A DNA stretch of 34,349 nucleotides from an alpha proteobacterium MED-G10. Lineage in GTDB: Bacteria > Pseudomonadota > Alphaproteobacteria > Methylaequorales > Methylaequoraceae. How positions within the stretch are numbered: position 1 is the first letter of the stretch; every line of letters starts with the position of its first letter. Below the pieces are notes generated by a model, which ran no database searches, was not told the origin of the DNA, and saw only the letters and a list, made by a program, of their open reading frames with translations. The stretch covers positions 1 to 34,349 of the forward strand of contig NTKR01000008.1 of the NCBI GenBank assembly GCA_002457065.1, in the 5' to 3' direction. Positions 8,053 through 16,967 of the stretch are shown here, in pieces. The position numbers were made by a program, and so were the translations under genes.

Positions 8053-9021
8053 TTAAAAATTTGTTCTGTAAAGCATAAATAGATAGAAAAAATAAAGCAT
8101 AAAGAAAATTACTGAATGATTTTTCTTAAATAGAAAGTTTTTGTAGAACAAAATAGAAATTATAGTTACCGAGACACTTAAAAAATAAACCTCAAATAGC
8201 AATGCATTCTTGTTATAAGTAAAATTTTCGAAAGAAGCTGATATACCCAGAATAAGAAGTAGGTTGTATATATTTGAACCTAAAATATTACCAACTATTA
8301 AATTGAAATTCTTTTTCCTTGCAGCTTTAATAGAAGTAGCAATCTCGGGGAGAGATGTTCCGATTGCAATTACGGAAAGACCTAAAAAGGAGTCAGAGAT
8401 ATTAAGTAAACTTGATATTTTTATAGCTGATAGGACAGTTATCTGAGCTCCAAATAAAGTGATTATAATTGAAAGGAATATTATCGGGATTCCAAAAACA
8501 ATTGGTTTTTGGAAAGTCATTTTCGATGGGAAGGAATCTTCGATCTCTACTTTCTCAATTTTTTTAGAACTTGATTTTGTAAAGCTTAAAAAAAGGTAAA
8601 ATAAAAAAAGAAAAATAAAAAAAATACCAGAGAACAAATTTAAAATATCCAGAAGAAAAAATAATAAAAAAAGGAGGTGTATAAGTAGGTGAAAGAAAAT
8701 ATCAAACTTTCTGATGTTTTTGACATGAAAGCTTGAGATTATTAAAACAAAACTAATTACTAGAATAATATTAGAAATATTAGAACCAACTACATTTCCA
8801 ACAGAAAGACCAGGTGAATTTTCTAAAACAGCTTTTACAGAAACTAATAACTCAGATAATGAAGTCCCAAATCCAATAATTATTAAGCCAATAAAAAAAT
8901 CTGAAACATTAAATTTTTTTCCAAGGGATGTCGCAGAGGATAATAAAACATCCGCACCTTTTACAACAAAATAAAGCCCAAGCAAAAGCGACAAAAACTG
9001 AGTTGTTATGGTCAGATTCAT
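8053..9021 (-). CDS. Calcium/sodium antiporter (CaCA family, YrbG-like)
   Basis: 322-residue membrane protein with about ten hydrophobic segments arranged as two inverted halves. Each half carries the cation-binding alpha repeat: GFGTSLSELLVS with NVVGSNISN in the first, AIGTSLPEIATS with NILGSNIYN in the second. This duplicated pattern defines the Na+/Ca2+ exchanger superfamily. The acidic residues of the two repeats (Glu in SEL and PEI) are retained. The first membrane segment carries KGADVLL. The ATG start is at 9021. It lies 59 bp downstream of rplI, so it could be a late gene of the ribosomal operon or have its own promoter. The transported ion is inferred from the family only. Confidence 0.88.
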   Translation of the reverse strand: MNLTITTQFLSLLLGLYFVVKGADVLLSSATSLGKKFNVSDFFIGLIIIGFGTSLSELLVSVKAVLENSPGLSVGNVVGSNISNIILVISFVLIISSFHVKNIRKFDIFFHLLIHLLFLLFFLLDILNLFSGIFFIFLFLFYLFLSFTKSSSKKIEKVEIEDSFPSKMTFQKPIVFGIPIIFLSIIITLFGAQITVLSAIKISSLLNISDSFLGLSVIAIGTSLPEIATSIKAARKKNFNLIVGNILGSNIYNLLLILGISASFENFTYNKNALLFEVYFLSVSVTIISILFYKNFLFKKNHSVIFFMLYFFYLFMLYRTNF

Positions 9022-9080
9022 AAAAAAGCTATCATTTGATTATTCTAAAAAATTTTTAAAGCTTCTTTCTTAACTATTTT

Positions 9081-9743
9081 TTAATCTTTAGAGTCTTTTT
9101 CCTTCTTTTTTATTTCGCTTTTTTCAATATCTTTTGATGACGAATCTTGTGAATTTGAATCTTGAGTTTCACTTACGTTATCCTGAATCATTTTTTTTTC
9201 TTCAGATTCACTATCTTTCTTATTTTCTGATTCTTTAAGGGTGCTTTTACTTTTGATATTCTGTTTTTCAGATTCTTCTTTTTGTACCTTGGCGTTTTCT
9301 GACGAGGTAGCTACGTTTATTTCAAGTTCACAACTTACTTCAGCATGTAATTTTATGTTAATGTTATAAATACCAACCTTTTTAATGGCTGAATGAAGAT
9401 TTATACTTGACGGTTTTATGGAGATTTTTTTTTCATTAAAATAGTTTGAAATATCTTTTGGTGATACTGAACCGTATAATTGACCATTATCGCTAGCATT
9501 TCTAATAAATATTATTTCATCATCAGAAATCTTTTTTAAATCCGACTTTGCATTATCAATTACTTTGTTATTTTTCTCAATTAATTCACTCTTGATCTTA
9601 GTGAAATAATCTTTATTTTCTTTATTAGCACGTAATGCCTTTTTTTGAGGAATTAAAAAATTCCTTGCAAAGCCATCCTTTACGTTTACAACGTCACCAA
9701 TCTTTCCTAACTTATTGAAACTTTCTAATAAGATTACTTCCAT
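9081..9743 (-). CDS. rplI: 50S ribosomal protein L9 with long charged C-terminal tail
   Basis: The first ~146 residues are ordinary L9: the N-terminal domain MEVILLESFNKLGKIGDVV, the signature GFARNFLIPQKKA, the long connecting helix and the C-terminal RNA-binding domain with GQLYGSVSPKDI. Residues ~147-220 form an additional tail of Lys, Glu, Ser, Asp and Asn with no hydrophobic core, probably disordered. L9 is usually about 150 residues; some alphaproteobacteria carry acidic extensions, and this one is longer than usual. Start ATG at 9743. It follows the DUF2232 gene after 9 nt in the rpsF-rpsR-DUF2232-rplI operon. Confidence 0.95.
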   Translation of the reverse strand: MEVILLESFNKLGKIGDVVNVKDGFARNFLIPQKKALRANKENKDYFTKIKSELIEKNNKVIDNAKSDLKKISDDEIIFIRNASDNGQLYGSVSPKDISNYFNEKKISIKPSSINLHSAIKKVGIYNINIKLHAEVSCELEINVATSSENAKVQKEESEKQNIKSKSTLKESENKKDSESEEKKMIQDNVSETQDSNSQDSSSKDIEKSEIKKKEKDSKD

Positions 9744-9752
9744 TCTCTTCCC

Positions 9753-10688
9753 TCAAGTTTTGATTACTCTACTTAATACTTTCTTTAAATTTATATAAAA
9801 ACCTATTACAAATAAAACTAAGAATAGAACATAACCTAAAAAAATAAAAAGTAAAAAGATAATTAAAAATTTTAAGAAATTATTTATTTCATATTTTTTA
9901 AATATTTTGTAAAAAGCAGCAAACCCCTCGTAAAAAATAAGGAAGCTTAAGACAATTAGACAGTTTAAGAAAAAATATTTAGCATTTCCTTCCATCATAA
10001 TACTTAGAACTAAGAATATATTAAACATTAGAAATACCCAATTTGGTATTTCGAAACTAGTTAATCTAAATGTATAAACGTTTTTAAAATTCATTTTTTC
10101 AATTAGTATCCTTGTCAGTTGAAAATTAAGCAACAACGTTGTAAGAAATGAAAAAATATTAATTCCAGGTATTATTTTTACTATAATGTCGACAAGAGAA
10201 GAGGAGTTGACATTTTGTAATTCATTTGAAGATTTTAAAAACTCTTTAGTGAATTTTAAAAAATATTCTCGAAGTTGAGCTTGTTCATTTTCTGAAAAAA
10301 AAAAGAACATTATAATATTTACAACTATGATCGAAAAAAGGACTAAATTAACAAGAACTTTTTCATCTTTAATTTCTTTTTTATTAAGCAAAAAAGATAA
10401 ATAAAAGATTATTGATGAGATCGTAATGAAATTTAAAAATAATTTTGTTGAAAAAATATCACCAAATAGAAAATCGAAATTGTTGATAAGAAAAAAAAAG
10501 AAAATGGAAAAAATAATAGAGTATAGAAAGGGCAATAATTTCAACAATTGTGCCAGAAAAAGTAAAGGAATTGTATTTATCAAAGGATATAACTGTGGAA
10601 AGATTCTCAAAAATAGAATTTCAAGACTTACTATTAAAAAAGTACCGTATACTATGGAGAGAGCTTTTTCTCTTCCTAATTCAAACAT
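9753..10688 (-). CDS. DUF2232 family membrane protein
   Basis: 311-residue, very hydrophobic protein with roughly eight predicted membrane segments. A gene of the DUF2232/YybS-like type between rpsR and rplI is a recurring arrangement in alphaproteobacteria, and the assignment rests mainly on position and topology. The start is ATG at 10688, sharing one base with the rpsR stop (TGATG), which implies translational coupling; a TTG directly upstream is also in frame. No catalytic motif is recognisable. Function unknown. Confidence 0.75.
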   Translation of the reverse strand: MFELGREKALSIVYGTFLIVSLEILFLRIFPQLYPLINTIPLLFLAQLLKLLPFLYSIIFSIFFFFLINNFDFLFGDIFSTKLFLNFITISSIIFYLSFLLNKKEIKDEKVLVNLVLFSIIVVNIIMFFFFSENEQAQLREYFLKFTKEFLKSSNELQNVNSSSLVDIIVKIIPGINIFSFLTTLLLNFQLTRILIEKMNFKNVYTFRLTSFEIPNWVFLMFNIFLVLSIMMEGNAKYFFLNCLIVLSFLIFYEGFAAFYKIFKKYEINNFLKFLIIFLLFIFLGYVLFLVLFVIGFYINLKKVLSRVIKT

Positions 10689-10933
10689 CAATTAGAAACA
10701 TATGGAAGTAAAGCTAAAAACCTTGCCCTTTTAACCGCTTGGGATAATTCTTTTTGTTTCTTAGTTGAAACTTGTGTAACTCTGCTTGGAAGTATTTTTC
10801 CCTTTTCGGTTGTATACTTTTTCAATAAATTGATATTTTTATAGTCAATCTTAGGTGCATCTTTACCTGATAGAGGGCAAGATTTATTTAAAAGCATCCT
10901 TGATGATGTATTATCGAAGGCTTTATTTTTCAT
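10688..10933 (-). CDS. rpsR: 30S ribosomal protein S18
   Basis: 81 residues, standard for S18, which binds next to S6 on the 30S platform. Typical segments: a CPLSG motif near residue 19, then [25 protein letters not shown] without the intervening insert, and the basic C-terminus [17 protein letters not shown]-like. The ATG lies 11 nt inside the end of rpsF, preceded by AAGGAGAAAG. This is the conserved S6-S18 pair. Confidence 0.96.
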   Translation of the reverse strand: MKNKAFDNTSSRMLLNKSCPLSGKDAPKIDYKNINLLKKYTTEKGKILPSRVTQVSTKKQKELSQAVKRARFLALLPYVSN

Positions 10934-11267
10934 ATACTTTCTCCTTGGTTTTACTTTCGTCTAAAAAAGATAATTCTTTGTCTACTTCCTTAATTTTTAA
11001 ATTTAAAAATCTCAAAAAATCATCATCTTGTTTCATCTTTACATTAAAACTGGAAAATGCACTAGCCTCTGCCTCACTATTAATCATATAATAATATCCT
11101 TTAGAATTTTTCTTTATTTTATAGGCTAATGACCTAAGTCCCCAACTCTCTTGCTTAAGAATTTTTCCACCAGCTTTTTTGATTATCTCGAGGGTTTCTT
11201 TTAATTTATCTTCAGCAAGTTTTGGTGACAATTGTCCGCTGAAAACAAAAACACTTTCATATAACAT
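10923..11267 (-). CDS. rpsF: 30S ribosomal protein S6
   Basis: 114 residues. Begins [14 protein letters not shown] and has the S6 core [19 protein letters not shown] with KGYYYMI, then a charged tail. It forms a heterodimer with S18 on the 30S subunit. First gene of the rpsF-rpsR-DUF2232-rplI operon. A strong ribosome site AAGGAGA (11274-11280) lies six bases before the ATG. The 128-bp space to fabD, transcribed in the opposite direction, should contain its promoter. I could not identify a clear S6:S18 autoregulatory leader. Confidence 0.96.
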   Translation of the reverse strand: MLYESVFVFSGQLSPKLAEDKLKETLEIIKKAGGKILKQESWGLRSLAYKIKKNSKGYYYMINSEAEASAFSSFNVKMKQDDDFLRFLNLKIKEVDKELSFLDESKTKEKVYEK

Positions 11268-11395
11268 AATAGATCTCCTTATGGTTAAACTTAATCTGTA
11301 ATCTTTTAAGTTTAGCTAAAATAAAATAGCAAGGTTTTTTTTTTGGGGTTATAACATTTATAGTATATATTTAAAAGACACTTTAAAAAATAAAA
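11268..11395. promoter_or_regulatory. Divergent promoter region between rpsF and fabD
   Basis: The largest non-coding gap in the window. It holds the rpsF ribosome site on the minus strand and, towards fabD, a T10 run followed by GGGG (11335-11348) and several TATA-like hexamers (around 11358-11372). On the minus strand TTGCTA is a possible -35 for rpsF. fabD has no recognisable ribosome site. Promoter assignments are by position only. Confidence 0.45.
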
Positions 11396-12361
11396 ATGAA
11401 AAAAAAAATAGCCTTTATTTTCCCAGGTCAAGGATCGCAAAAAATTGGTATGGGAAGAGATCTTTTTGACAACCACAGTTCGGGAAGAGAGGTTTTTCAA
11501 AAGATTGACGAAGCATTGAATGACAATCTATCTAATCTGATATTTAATGGTGATGAAAAAGATTTAGAACTGACAAGAAATACTCAACCGGCTTTATTAG
11601 CAGTAAGCATGGCTATTATAAAAGTTCTAGAGAACGAGCTAAAAATTAAAACAGAAGATCTTGTAAAAGTAGTTTTTGGACATTCATTAGGTGAGTATTC
11701 AGCATTAAGTAGTATTAACTGTTTGGGTTTAGAGTCAGCTGCTCAAATTTTAAGAATCAGAGGAGATGCAATGCAAGAATCTGTTATAAATCGAGAGACT
11801 GCAATGGTAGCTGTTTTGGGACTGGATATCGAAAAAATAGAAAGCTTACTTCTTGAAGTCGACTGTGACAAAGACGAGATATGTGAGATTGCAAATGACA
11901 ACTGTCCAGGACAAATCATATTGTCTGGAACAAAAAAAGCAGTTGAAATAGTGTGTGAACAACTTAAAAAAATTGGTGCAAGGTCAATTATTAGTTTAAA
12001 AGTGAGTGCTCCCTTTCATTGTAGTCTAATGGATAGTGCGTCAATAAAAATGAAAGATGCTCTAGAAAATTTTATAATTAAAGAACCAAAAGTAAAATTT
12101 ATAAATAATGTGGAGGCAAATTTTGTTAGTGATGTTAGTATGATCAAAAAACTTTTGGTTGATCAGGTGAAATCAAGGGTTCGTTGGAGAGAGAGCATTC
12201 AAAAAGCTTTGACTTTAAACCTGGATTGTATTGTGGAAATAGGTTCTGGAAAGGTTTTAACTGGTTTAAATAAAAGAATGGGCATTGAAGAGGAATACTT
12301 TAACATTTCTAATCTTAATGATATAAACCACTTTATTGAAAAATTTGGGGAGAATTTATGA
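11396..12361 (+). CDS. fabD: Malonyl-CoA:ACP transacylase
   Basis: Moves malonate from CoA to acyl carrier protein, supplying extender units for fatty-acid synthesis. 321 residues. The N-terminal signature FPGQGSQ (9-15), catalytic Ser97 in GHSLGEYSAL and the His of SAPFHC near residue 205 are present. First gene of a rightward fab cluster; its stop overlaps the fabG start by 4 nt (ATGA). The ATG has no Shine-Dalgarno match, so initiation may depend on an unstructured A-rich leader. Confidence 0.96.
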   Translation: MKKKIAFIFPGQGSQKIGMGRDLFDNHSSGREVFQKIDEALNDNLSNLIFNGDEKDLELTRNTQPALLAVSMAIIKVLENELKIKTEDLVKVVFGHSLGEYSALSSINCLGLESAAQILRIRGDAMQESVINRETAMVAVLGLDIEKIESLLLEVDCDKDEICEIANDNCPGQIILSGTKKAVEIVCEQLKKIGARSIISLKVSAPFHCSLMDSASIKMKDALENFIIKEPKVKFINNVEANFVSDVSMIKKLLVDQVKSRVRWRESIQKALTLNLDCIVEIGSGKVLTGLNKRMGIEEEYFNISNLNDINHFIEKFGENL

Positions 12362-13080
12362 GAAAAAATGCATTAATTACGGGGGCTACTGGAGGAATTG
12401 GTCGTGCAATAGTTAATGTCTTATCAGAGGAATACAATTTGGTGATTGTTGGGAGAAATCAAGAAAAATTAAATACCATCTCCAAAAGTAACAAAGCAAT
12501 TTTAAAGAGTTTTAGTTGTGATTTATCAAAACAAGAAGACGTCAAAAAATTAATTGAAAAAATGTTGAGTGAGTCAATTGAGATAGACATTTTGGTAAAT
12601 AATGCTGGAATTACAGATGATTCTTTATTCATCAGAATGACAGTAGATAAATGGCAGAAAGTAATAGAAACTAATCTCACTGCAAACTTTAATTTAACAA
12701 ACTTTATTTCAAAACAAATGATCAAAAAAAGATGGGGTAGAATAATTAACATTACATCAGTTGTAGGGCACACAGGGAATGTAGGCCAAGCAAATTATTG
12801 TGCATCAAAGTTAGGTGTAATTGGAATGTCAAAATCAATCGCTTTGGAACTTGCAAAAAGAAATATTACTGTAAATTGTATTTCACCAGGTTTTATTGAA
12901 ACAAATATGACAGCTTCACTAAGCCAAGACCAAAAAGATAATATTTTAAAAAAGATTCCACTAGAAAAGATTGGATCACCAGAGGACATTGCTTACAGTG
13001 TTAGGTTTCTTGCGTCTAATGAGTCGGGCTATATAACTGGAGAAACAATTCATGTCAATGGTGGTCTAGCAATGTTATAA
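12358..13080 (+). CDS. fabG: 3-oxoacyl-ACP reductase
   Basis: NADPH-dependent reduction of 3-oxoacyl-ACP. 240-residue classical SDR with glycine motif TGATGGIGRA (8-17), NNAG (81-84) and the complete catalytic set Ser134, Tyr147 and Lys151 (NYCASK). The C-terminus GYITGETIHVNGG is characteristic of FabG. It contrasts with the SDR at 1071-1763, which lacks these residues. Coupled to fabD by a 4-nt overlap and followed by acpP after 67 bp. Confidence 0.96.
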   Translation: MRKNALITGATGGIGRAIVNVLSEEYNLVIVGRNQEKLNTISKSNKAILKSFSCDLSKQEDVKKLIEKMLSESIEIDILVNNAGITDDSLFIRMTVDKWQKVIETNLTANFNLTNFISKQMIKKRWGRIINITSVVGHTGNVGQANYCASKLGVIGMSKSIALELAKRNITVNCISPGFIETNMTASLSQDQKDNILKKIPLEKIGSPEDIAYSVRFLASNESGYITGETIHVNGGLAML

Positions 13081-13147
13081 TTATATTTGATTTAAAAAAA
13101 AAAATAATTATTAATATAAGCTTAACTATAAAAAGTAAGGATAAAAT

Positions 13148-13384
13148 ATGAGCGATATTGCAGAAAGAGTAAAAAAAATTGTCATTGAACACCTTGGTGT
13201 TGAAGAAGATAAGGTAGTTGATTCAGCAAGTTTTGTTGATGATTTAGGGGCTGATAGCTTAGATACCGTAGAGTTGGTTATGGCGTTTGAAGAGGAATTT
13301 AGTATTGAAATTCCAGACGATGTGGCTGAGAAAATAACAACAATTAAAGATGCAATCGAACACATAGAAAAATCTCAAAATTAA
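13148..13384 (+). CDS. acpP: Acyl carrier protein
   Basis: 78-residue acidic protein. The phosphopantetheine attachment site is Ser37 in [13 protein letters not shown]. It carries the growing acyl chain for the enzymes encoded around it. AAGGA lies about six bases before the ATG. The 67-bp upstream gap contains an A-run and TATAAA (near 13126), so acpP may have an additional promoter, which would fit the high protein demand. fabF starts 4 nt after the stop. Confidence 0.97.
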   Translation: MSDIAERVKKIVIEHLGVEEDKVVDSASFVDDLGADSLDTVELVMAFEEEFSIEIPDDVAEKITTIKDAIEHIEKSQN

Positions 13385-13388
13385 TCAT

Positions 13389-14642
13389 ATGAGGAGAGTG
13401 GTTGTTACAGGAATAGGCATGTGTAGTCCACTCGGTTACGGGGTAAATCAATCGTGGAAAAAATTAATAAATGCCGAGTCGGGTATCAGGGAATTAACTG
13501 GTTTTGATTCAACTGATTTGAGTTCTAAAGTAGGGGGGCAAATTCCATTGGATGGAGTAAAAGATTTTTTTCCTGAAAACGTAATTGAGGTCAAAGAAAA
13601 AAAAAAAATGGAGCCTTTTATTCAGTTTGCACTTATTGCAGCTAAAGAGGCGATCCTAGATTCAGGGTGGACACCAAAAAATGAACAGGATTCCGAAAAT
13701 ACAGGAGTTATGATTGGCTCAGGAATTGGCGGCTTAGATGGGATTAAGTCCAGTGCTGAAAATCTTTCAAGAAGTCCAAGAAAAATCTCTCCTTTTTTTA
13801 TTCCTTCTTGTTTAATTAATCTTGCATCAGGACACATTTCTATAAAATATAATTTTAAGGGACCAAATCACTCTGTCGTTACTGCATGCGCTTCCGGAGC
13901 TCATGCTATAGGTGATTCATTTAGAATGATCGCTTTAGGGGATGCTGACGTTATGGTTGCGGGGGGTACAGAATCTGCTTGTACTAGATTTGGAATAGCT
14001 GGTTTTTGTGCAATGAGAGCACTCTCCACAAGATTTAATGAAACTCCTATCAAAGCTTCAAGACCGTGGGATAAAGATAGAGATGGGTTTGTTTTATCAG
14101 AGGGGGCGGGAATTTTAATATTAGAAGAGTATGAACATGCTTTAAAGAGATCTGCAAATATTTACGGTGAAATTGTTGGTTATGGTTTAACAGGAGACGC
14201 ATTCCATCCAACTGCCCCACCTTCAGACGGTAATGGTGGTTATAGGGCTATGAAGATGGCACTAAAAAATGCTCACATTAATGCTGAATCAATCAACTAT
14301 ATAAATGCTCATGGTACTTCCACGCCACTAGGAGATGAAATTGAATATGGTGCTGTAAAGAAATTATTTGAAGGAAATTTAAGTAATATATTTATGTCTT
14401 CGACAAAATCGTCTACAGGTCATTTATTGGGCGCGTCTGGTGCGATAGAGTCAATCTTTTCAATATTAACATTAAAAGAAAAAATATTACCCCCTACTTT
14501 AAATCTAGATAATCCATCCGATGATTGTCGTGAGATCAATCTAATTCCTCATGAAAGTATTAATCACAAAAGTGATTTTGTTTTATCAAACTCATTTGGT
14601 TTTGGAGGTACAAACGTTTCATTAGTTTTTAAGAAAATTTAG
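13389..14642 (+). CDS. fabF: 3-oxoacyl-ACP synthase II
   Basis: Elongating condensing enzyme, joining malonyl-ACP with acyl-ACP. 417 residues. N-terminus RRVVVTGIGMCSPLG. Active-site Cys167 in TACASGAHA, His near 307 in NAHGTSTPLGD and His near 344 in STGHLLGASGAI form the Cys-His-His triad, and the C-terminal NSFGFGGTN loop is present. The conserved acpP-fabF order is followed directly by mltG, with a 5-nt gap. Confidence 0.97.
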   Translation: MRRVVVTGIGMCSPLGYGVNQSWKKLINAESGIRELTGFDSTDLSSKVGGQIPLDGVKDFFPENVIEVKEKKKMEPFIQFALIAAKEAILDSGWTPKNEQDSENTGVMIGSGIGGLDGIKSSAENLSRSPRKISPFFIPSCLINLASGHISIKYNFKGPNHSVVTACASGAHAIGDSFRMIALGDADVMVAGGTESACTRFGIAGFCAMRALSTRFNETPIKASRPWDKDRDGFVLSEGAGILILEEYEHALKRSANIYGEIVGYGLTGDAFHPTAPPSDGNGGYRAMKMALKNAHINAESINYINAHGTSTPLGDEIEYGAVKKLFEGNLSNIFMSSTKSSTGHLLGASGAIESIFSILTLKEKILPPTLNLDNPSDDCREINLIPHESINHKSDFVLSNSFGFGGTNVSLVFKKI

Positions 14643-14647
14643 GAAAG

Positions 14648-15589
14648 GTGTATAAAGAACTAATATTCTTATCATTCTTAATTTTATTTAATATTTTTTA
14701 CTCTCTTTTCTTTTCTTATGATAAAAATATTGAAAAGGTTTCCTTTATAATAGACCCTGGAATGAAACTAAATGAGATCTCAGAGCAACTTTATTATGAA
14801 GAGATTATTAGCAATAAGTTTGCATTTAAGTTATGGAATAAAATTAACTTTCTAGAAAGAAAAATTAAATATGGTGAGTTTTATATTGAAGGTAGAAATT
14901 CGATTTACAATGTTACCAATAAATTATCTTCTGGCCAAAAAGTTTACAGAAAAATTACTTTAATAGAAGGTAGTTCAAAATATGATTTATTAAAAATACT
15001 AAAAGAAATAGACCCAAAATCTTCTCTTAAATTGTATGATATACCTGATATGATTATTGCAGATACATACAATTACACAGTTACAGATAATTCGCGACGT
15101 ATTTTAGATTATATGATTAAAACTAGTAAAAGGTTTTCAAAGAATATTTGGGAAGAGAGAAATAAAGAAATTCCACTAAATAAAATTTCTGAAATGCATA
15201 TTTTAGCTTCTATTGTTGAGAAAGAGTCTGCTCTAAAAAGTGAAAAAAATAAAATTGCTGGGGTCTTTTTTAATAGAATTAATTTAGGAATGCGACTTCA
15301 ATCCGACCCTACAGTAGAATTTGCTATTACGATGGGAGAAAAAAAACTTGATAGAAAACTTTTAAGGAAAGACTTAAAGATTGATTCTGAATATAATACT
15401 TATATGATTCCTGGATTACCCCCTTCTATAATATGTTTTCCAGGAAAGGATTCATTGGTTGCAGTCTCAAAACCATATAAGAGTGATTTTTTGTACTTTG
15501 TTTCAAAAAGAAGAAATGGTGAACATTTTTTTTCAACGACATACAAAGAGCATTTGAAAAGAATAAGAGAAGTTAAAAATGTCAAATAA
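14648..15589 (+). CDS. mltG: Endolytic transglycosylase MltG (YceG-like)
   Basis: 313 residues with one N-terminal membrane anchor (residues ~4-22) and a periplasmic YceG domain. The diagnostic segment ASIVEKES contains the catalytic glutamate (Glu191 or Glu193), followed by VFFNRINLGMRLQSDPTV, typical of the family. It cleaves nascent glycan strands and is thought to terminate peptidoglycan polymerisation. The order fabF-mltG-gmk is common in alphaproteobacteria. The start is taken as GTG at 14648, right after AGGAAA overlapping the fabF stop; the spacing is short, but the next in-frame Met is after the membrane anchor. Confidence 0.93.
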   Translation: MYKELIFLSFLILFNIFYSLFFSYDKNIEKVSFIIDPGMKLNEISEQLYYEEIISNKFAFKLWNKINFLERKIKYGEFYIEGRNSIYNVTNKLSSGQKVYRKITLIEGSSKYDLLKILKEIDPKSSLKLYDIPDMIIADTYNYTVTDNSRRILDYMIKTSKRFSKNIWEERNKEIPLNKISEMHILASIVEKESALKSEKNKIAGVFFNRINLGMRLQSDPTVEFAITMGEKKLDRKLLRKDLKIDSEYNTYMIPGLPPSIICFPGKDSLVAVSKPYKSDFLYFVSKRRNGEHFFSTTYKEHLKRIREVKNVK

Positions 15590-16205
15590 TTTTAGGAAAG
15601 GTTTGATGTTAGTTTTATCATCACCGTCAGGTGCTGGAAAAACCTCAATCTGTAAAAAATTATTAGAGACAGAAAAAGGTTTATTAATGTCTATTTCATA
15701 TACAACGAGACCAAAAAGAAAAAGTGAAAATGACGGGGAAGATTATTTTTTTGTGAAAAAAAAAGAGTTTGATGAGCTTCAATCTAAGAATTACTTTGTA
15801 GAGAGTGCGCTTGTATTTGACCATTACTATGGTACACCAAAAAACTTTATTGAGAGAAATTTAAAAAAAGGGATAGACATTCTTTTTGATATAGACTGGC
15901 AAGGTGCACAGAAACTAGTTGATTATTCTAAGAATGATGTGGTGTCCATTTTTGTACTTCCACCAAGTAATAAGATACTACTTGAAAGATTAAAAAAACG
16001 TAATGAAGATAGCATTGAGATTGTAAAAAAAAGAATGAGTAAGGCAAAATCTGAAATTAGTCATTGGATTGAATATGACTATATTATAATCAATGATGAT
16101 ATTGATAAAAGCTCCAGAGAAGTAATTACAATCTTGAATGCAGAAAGAAAGAAAAGAATTAGACAAAAATTCATTTTTGATTTTATTGAAAAACTAACTA
16201 AATAA
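15579..16205 (+). CDS. gmk: Guanylate kinase
   Basis: Phosphorylates GMP to GDP. 208 residues. P-loop SPSGAGKTS (15-23), the GMP-binding segment SYTTRPKRKSENDGEDYFFV, and FDIDWQGAQKL are all standard. The ATG lies 11 nt inside the end of mltG, preceded by AGAGAAG. The 3' end overlaps the convergent rsmA gene by 12 nt. With purF, purM, purN and ndk it is one of five purine-metabolism genes in the window, though not in one operon. Confidence 0.96.
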   Translation: MSNNFRKGLMLVLSSPSGAGKTSICKKLLETEKGLLMSISYTTRPKRKSENDGEDYFFVKKKEFDELQSKNYFVESALVFDHYYGTPKNFIERNLKKGIDILFDIDWQGAQKLVDYSKNDVVSIFVLPPSNKILLERLKKRNEDSIEIVKKRMSKAKSEISHWIEYDYIIINDDIDKSSREVITILNAERKKRIRQKFIFDFIEKLTK

Positions 16206-16967
16206 AATTTTAGACAAAGTTATATATTCACTCGGTTTAATTTCCTGAGGGCGTGAATTTAAGCAAATTCCGCTTTCATTTATTTTATTTTCAGAGATTT
16301 TATCAATATTTTTTAAGTTATTCTTAAGTATCTTTCTTCTATGAAGAAATGAAAGTTTTAGAGTTTTATCAAGAATCTCATAATCATAATGTCTTTTAAA
16401 AGGAGTAATTTTGATTACTGAGGATAAAACTTTTGGCTTAGGATGGAATGCGTCTGGATTTACTTCAAAACCTAGCTCCACGGTTGCATTAGACTGTATT
16501 AAAACAGACACTCTTCCATAACTTCTATCACCAACCTTGGCCAGCAGTCTATCAGCAACTTCTTTTTGTACCATTACTATCAAAGTCTTGAAGATTTGAT
16601 AATATTTCATCCAATTTATTATAAGAGTAGTTGCTATATTGTATGGAAGATTTGCAATTAAAATAATTTTTGGTTCTGCTATATTTCTTAAATCAAATTT
16701 TAAAGCGTCTTCAAATATTATGCTTAATTTATCAGAATTTTTTGAATAAATTTTTTCAAGATAAGATCTTAATCTTTTATCTTTTTCAATAAGAGTTATT
16801 TTTTTTGGATTCTGATGAAGAATATATTCTGTTAGAGCACCTTTTCCTGGACCAATTTCAACAATATTTTCGTTATGAATCTCTACCAAAGAAATTATAT
16901 TTTTAAGAATCTCCAAATCATTTAAAAAATGTTGTCCCAAGCTTTTTTTCTGACGGAAATTAGTCAT
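16194..16967 (-). CDS. rsmA: 16S rRNA (adenine1518-N6/adenine1519-N6)-dimethyltransferase
   Basis: KsgA/RsmA dimethylates two adjacent adenosines in the 3' terminal hairpin of 16S rRNA. 257 residues from ATG at 16967: KKSLGQHFLND at the N-terminus, SAM-binding VEIGPGKGALTE, catalytic NLPYNIAT, and the C-terminal HRRKILKNNL segment. The frame continues upstream to a GTG at 17021, but those extra 18 residues do not resemble the family. The chosen ATG overlaps the pdxA stop by 8 nt (ATGACTAA), the same overlap length used at the lptF-lptG and lptG-lptD junctions. Confidence 0.95.
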   Translation of the reverse strand: MTNFRQKKSLGQHFLNDLEILKNIISLVEIHNENIVEIGPGKGALTEYILHQNPKKITLIEKDKRLRSYLEKIYSKNSDKLSIIFEDALKFDLRNIAEPKIILIANLPYNIATTLIINWMKYYQIFKTLIVMVQKEVADRLLAKVGDRSYGRVSVLIQSNATVELGFEVNPDAFHPKPKVLSSVIKITPFKRHYDYEILDKTLKLSFLHRRKILKNNLKNIDKISENKINESGICLNSRPQEIKPSEYITLSKILFS

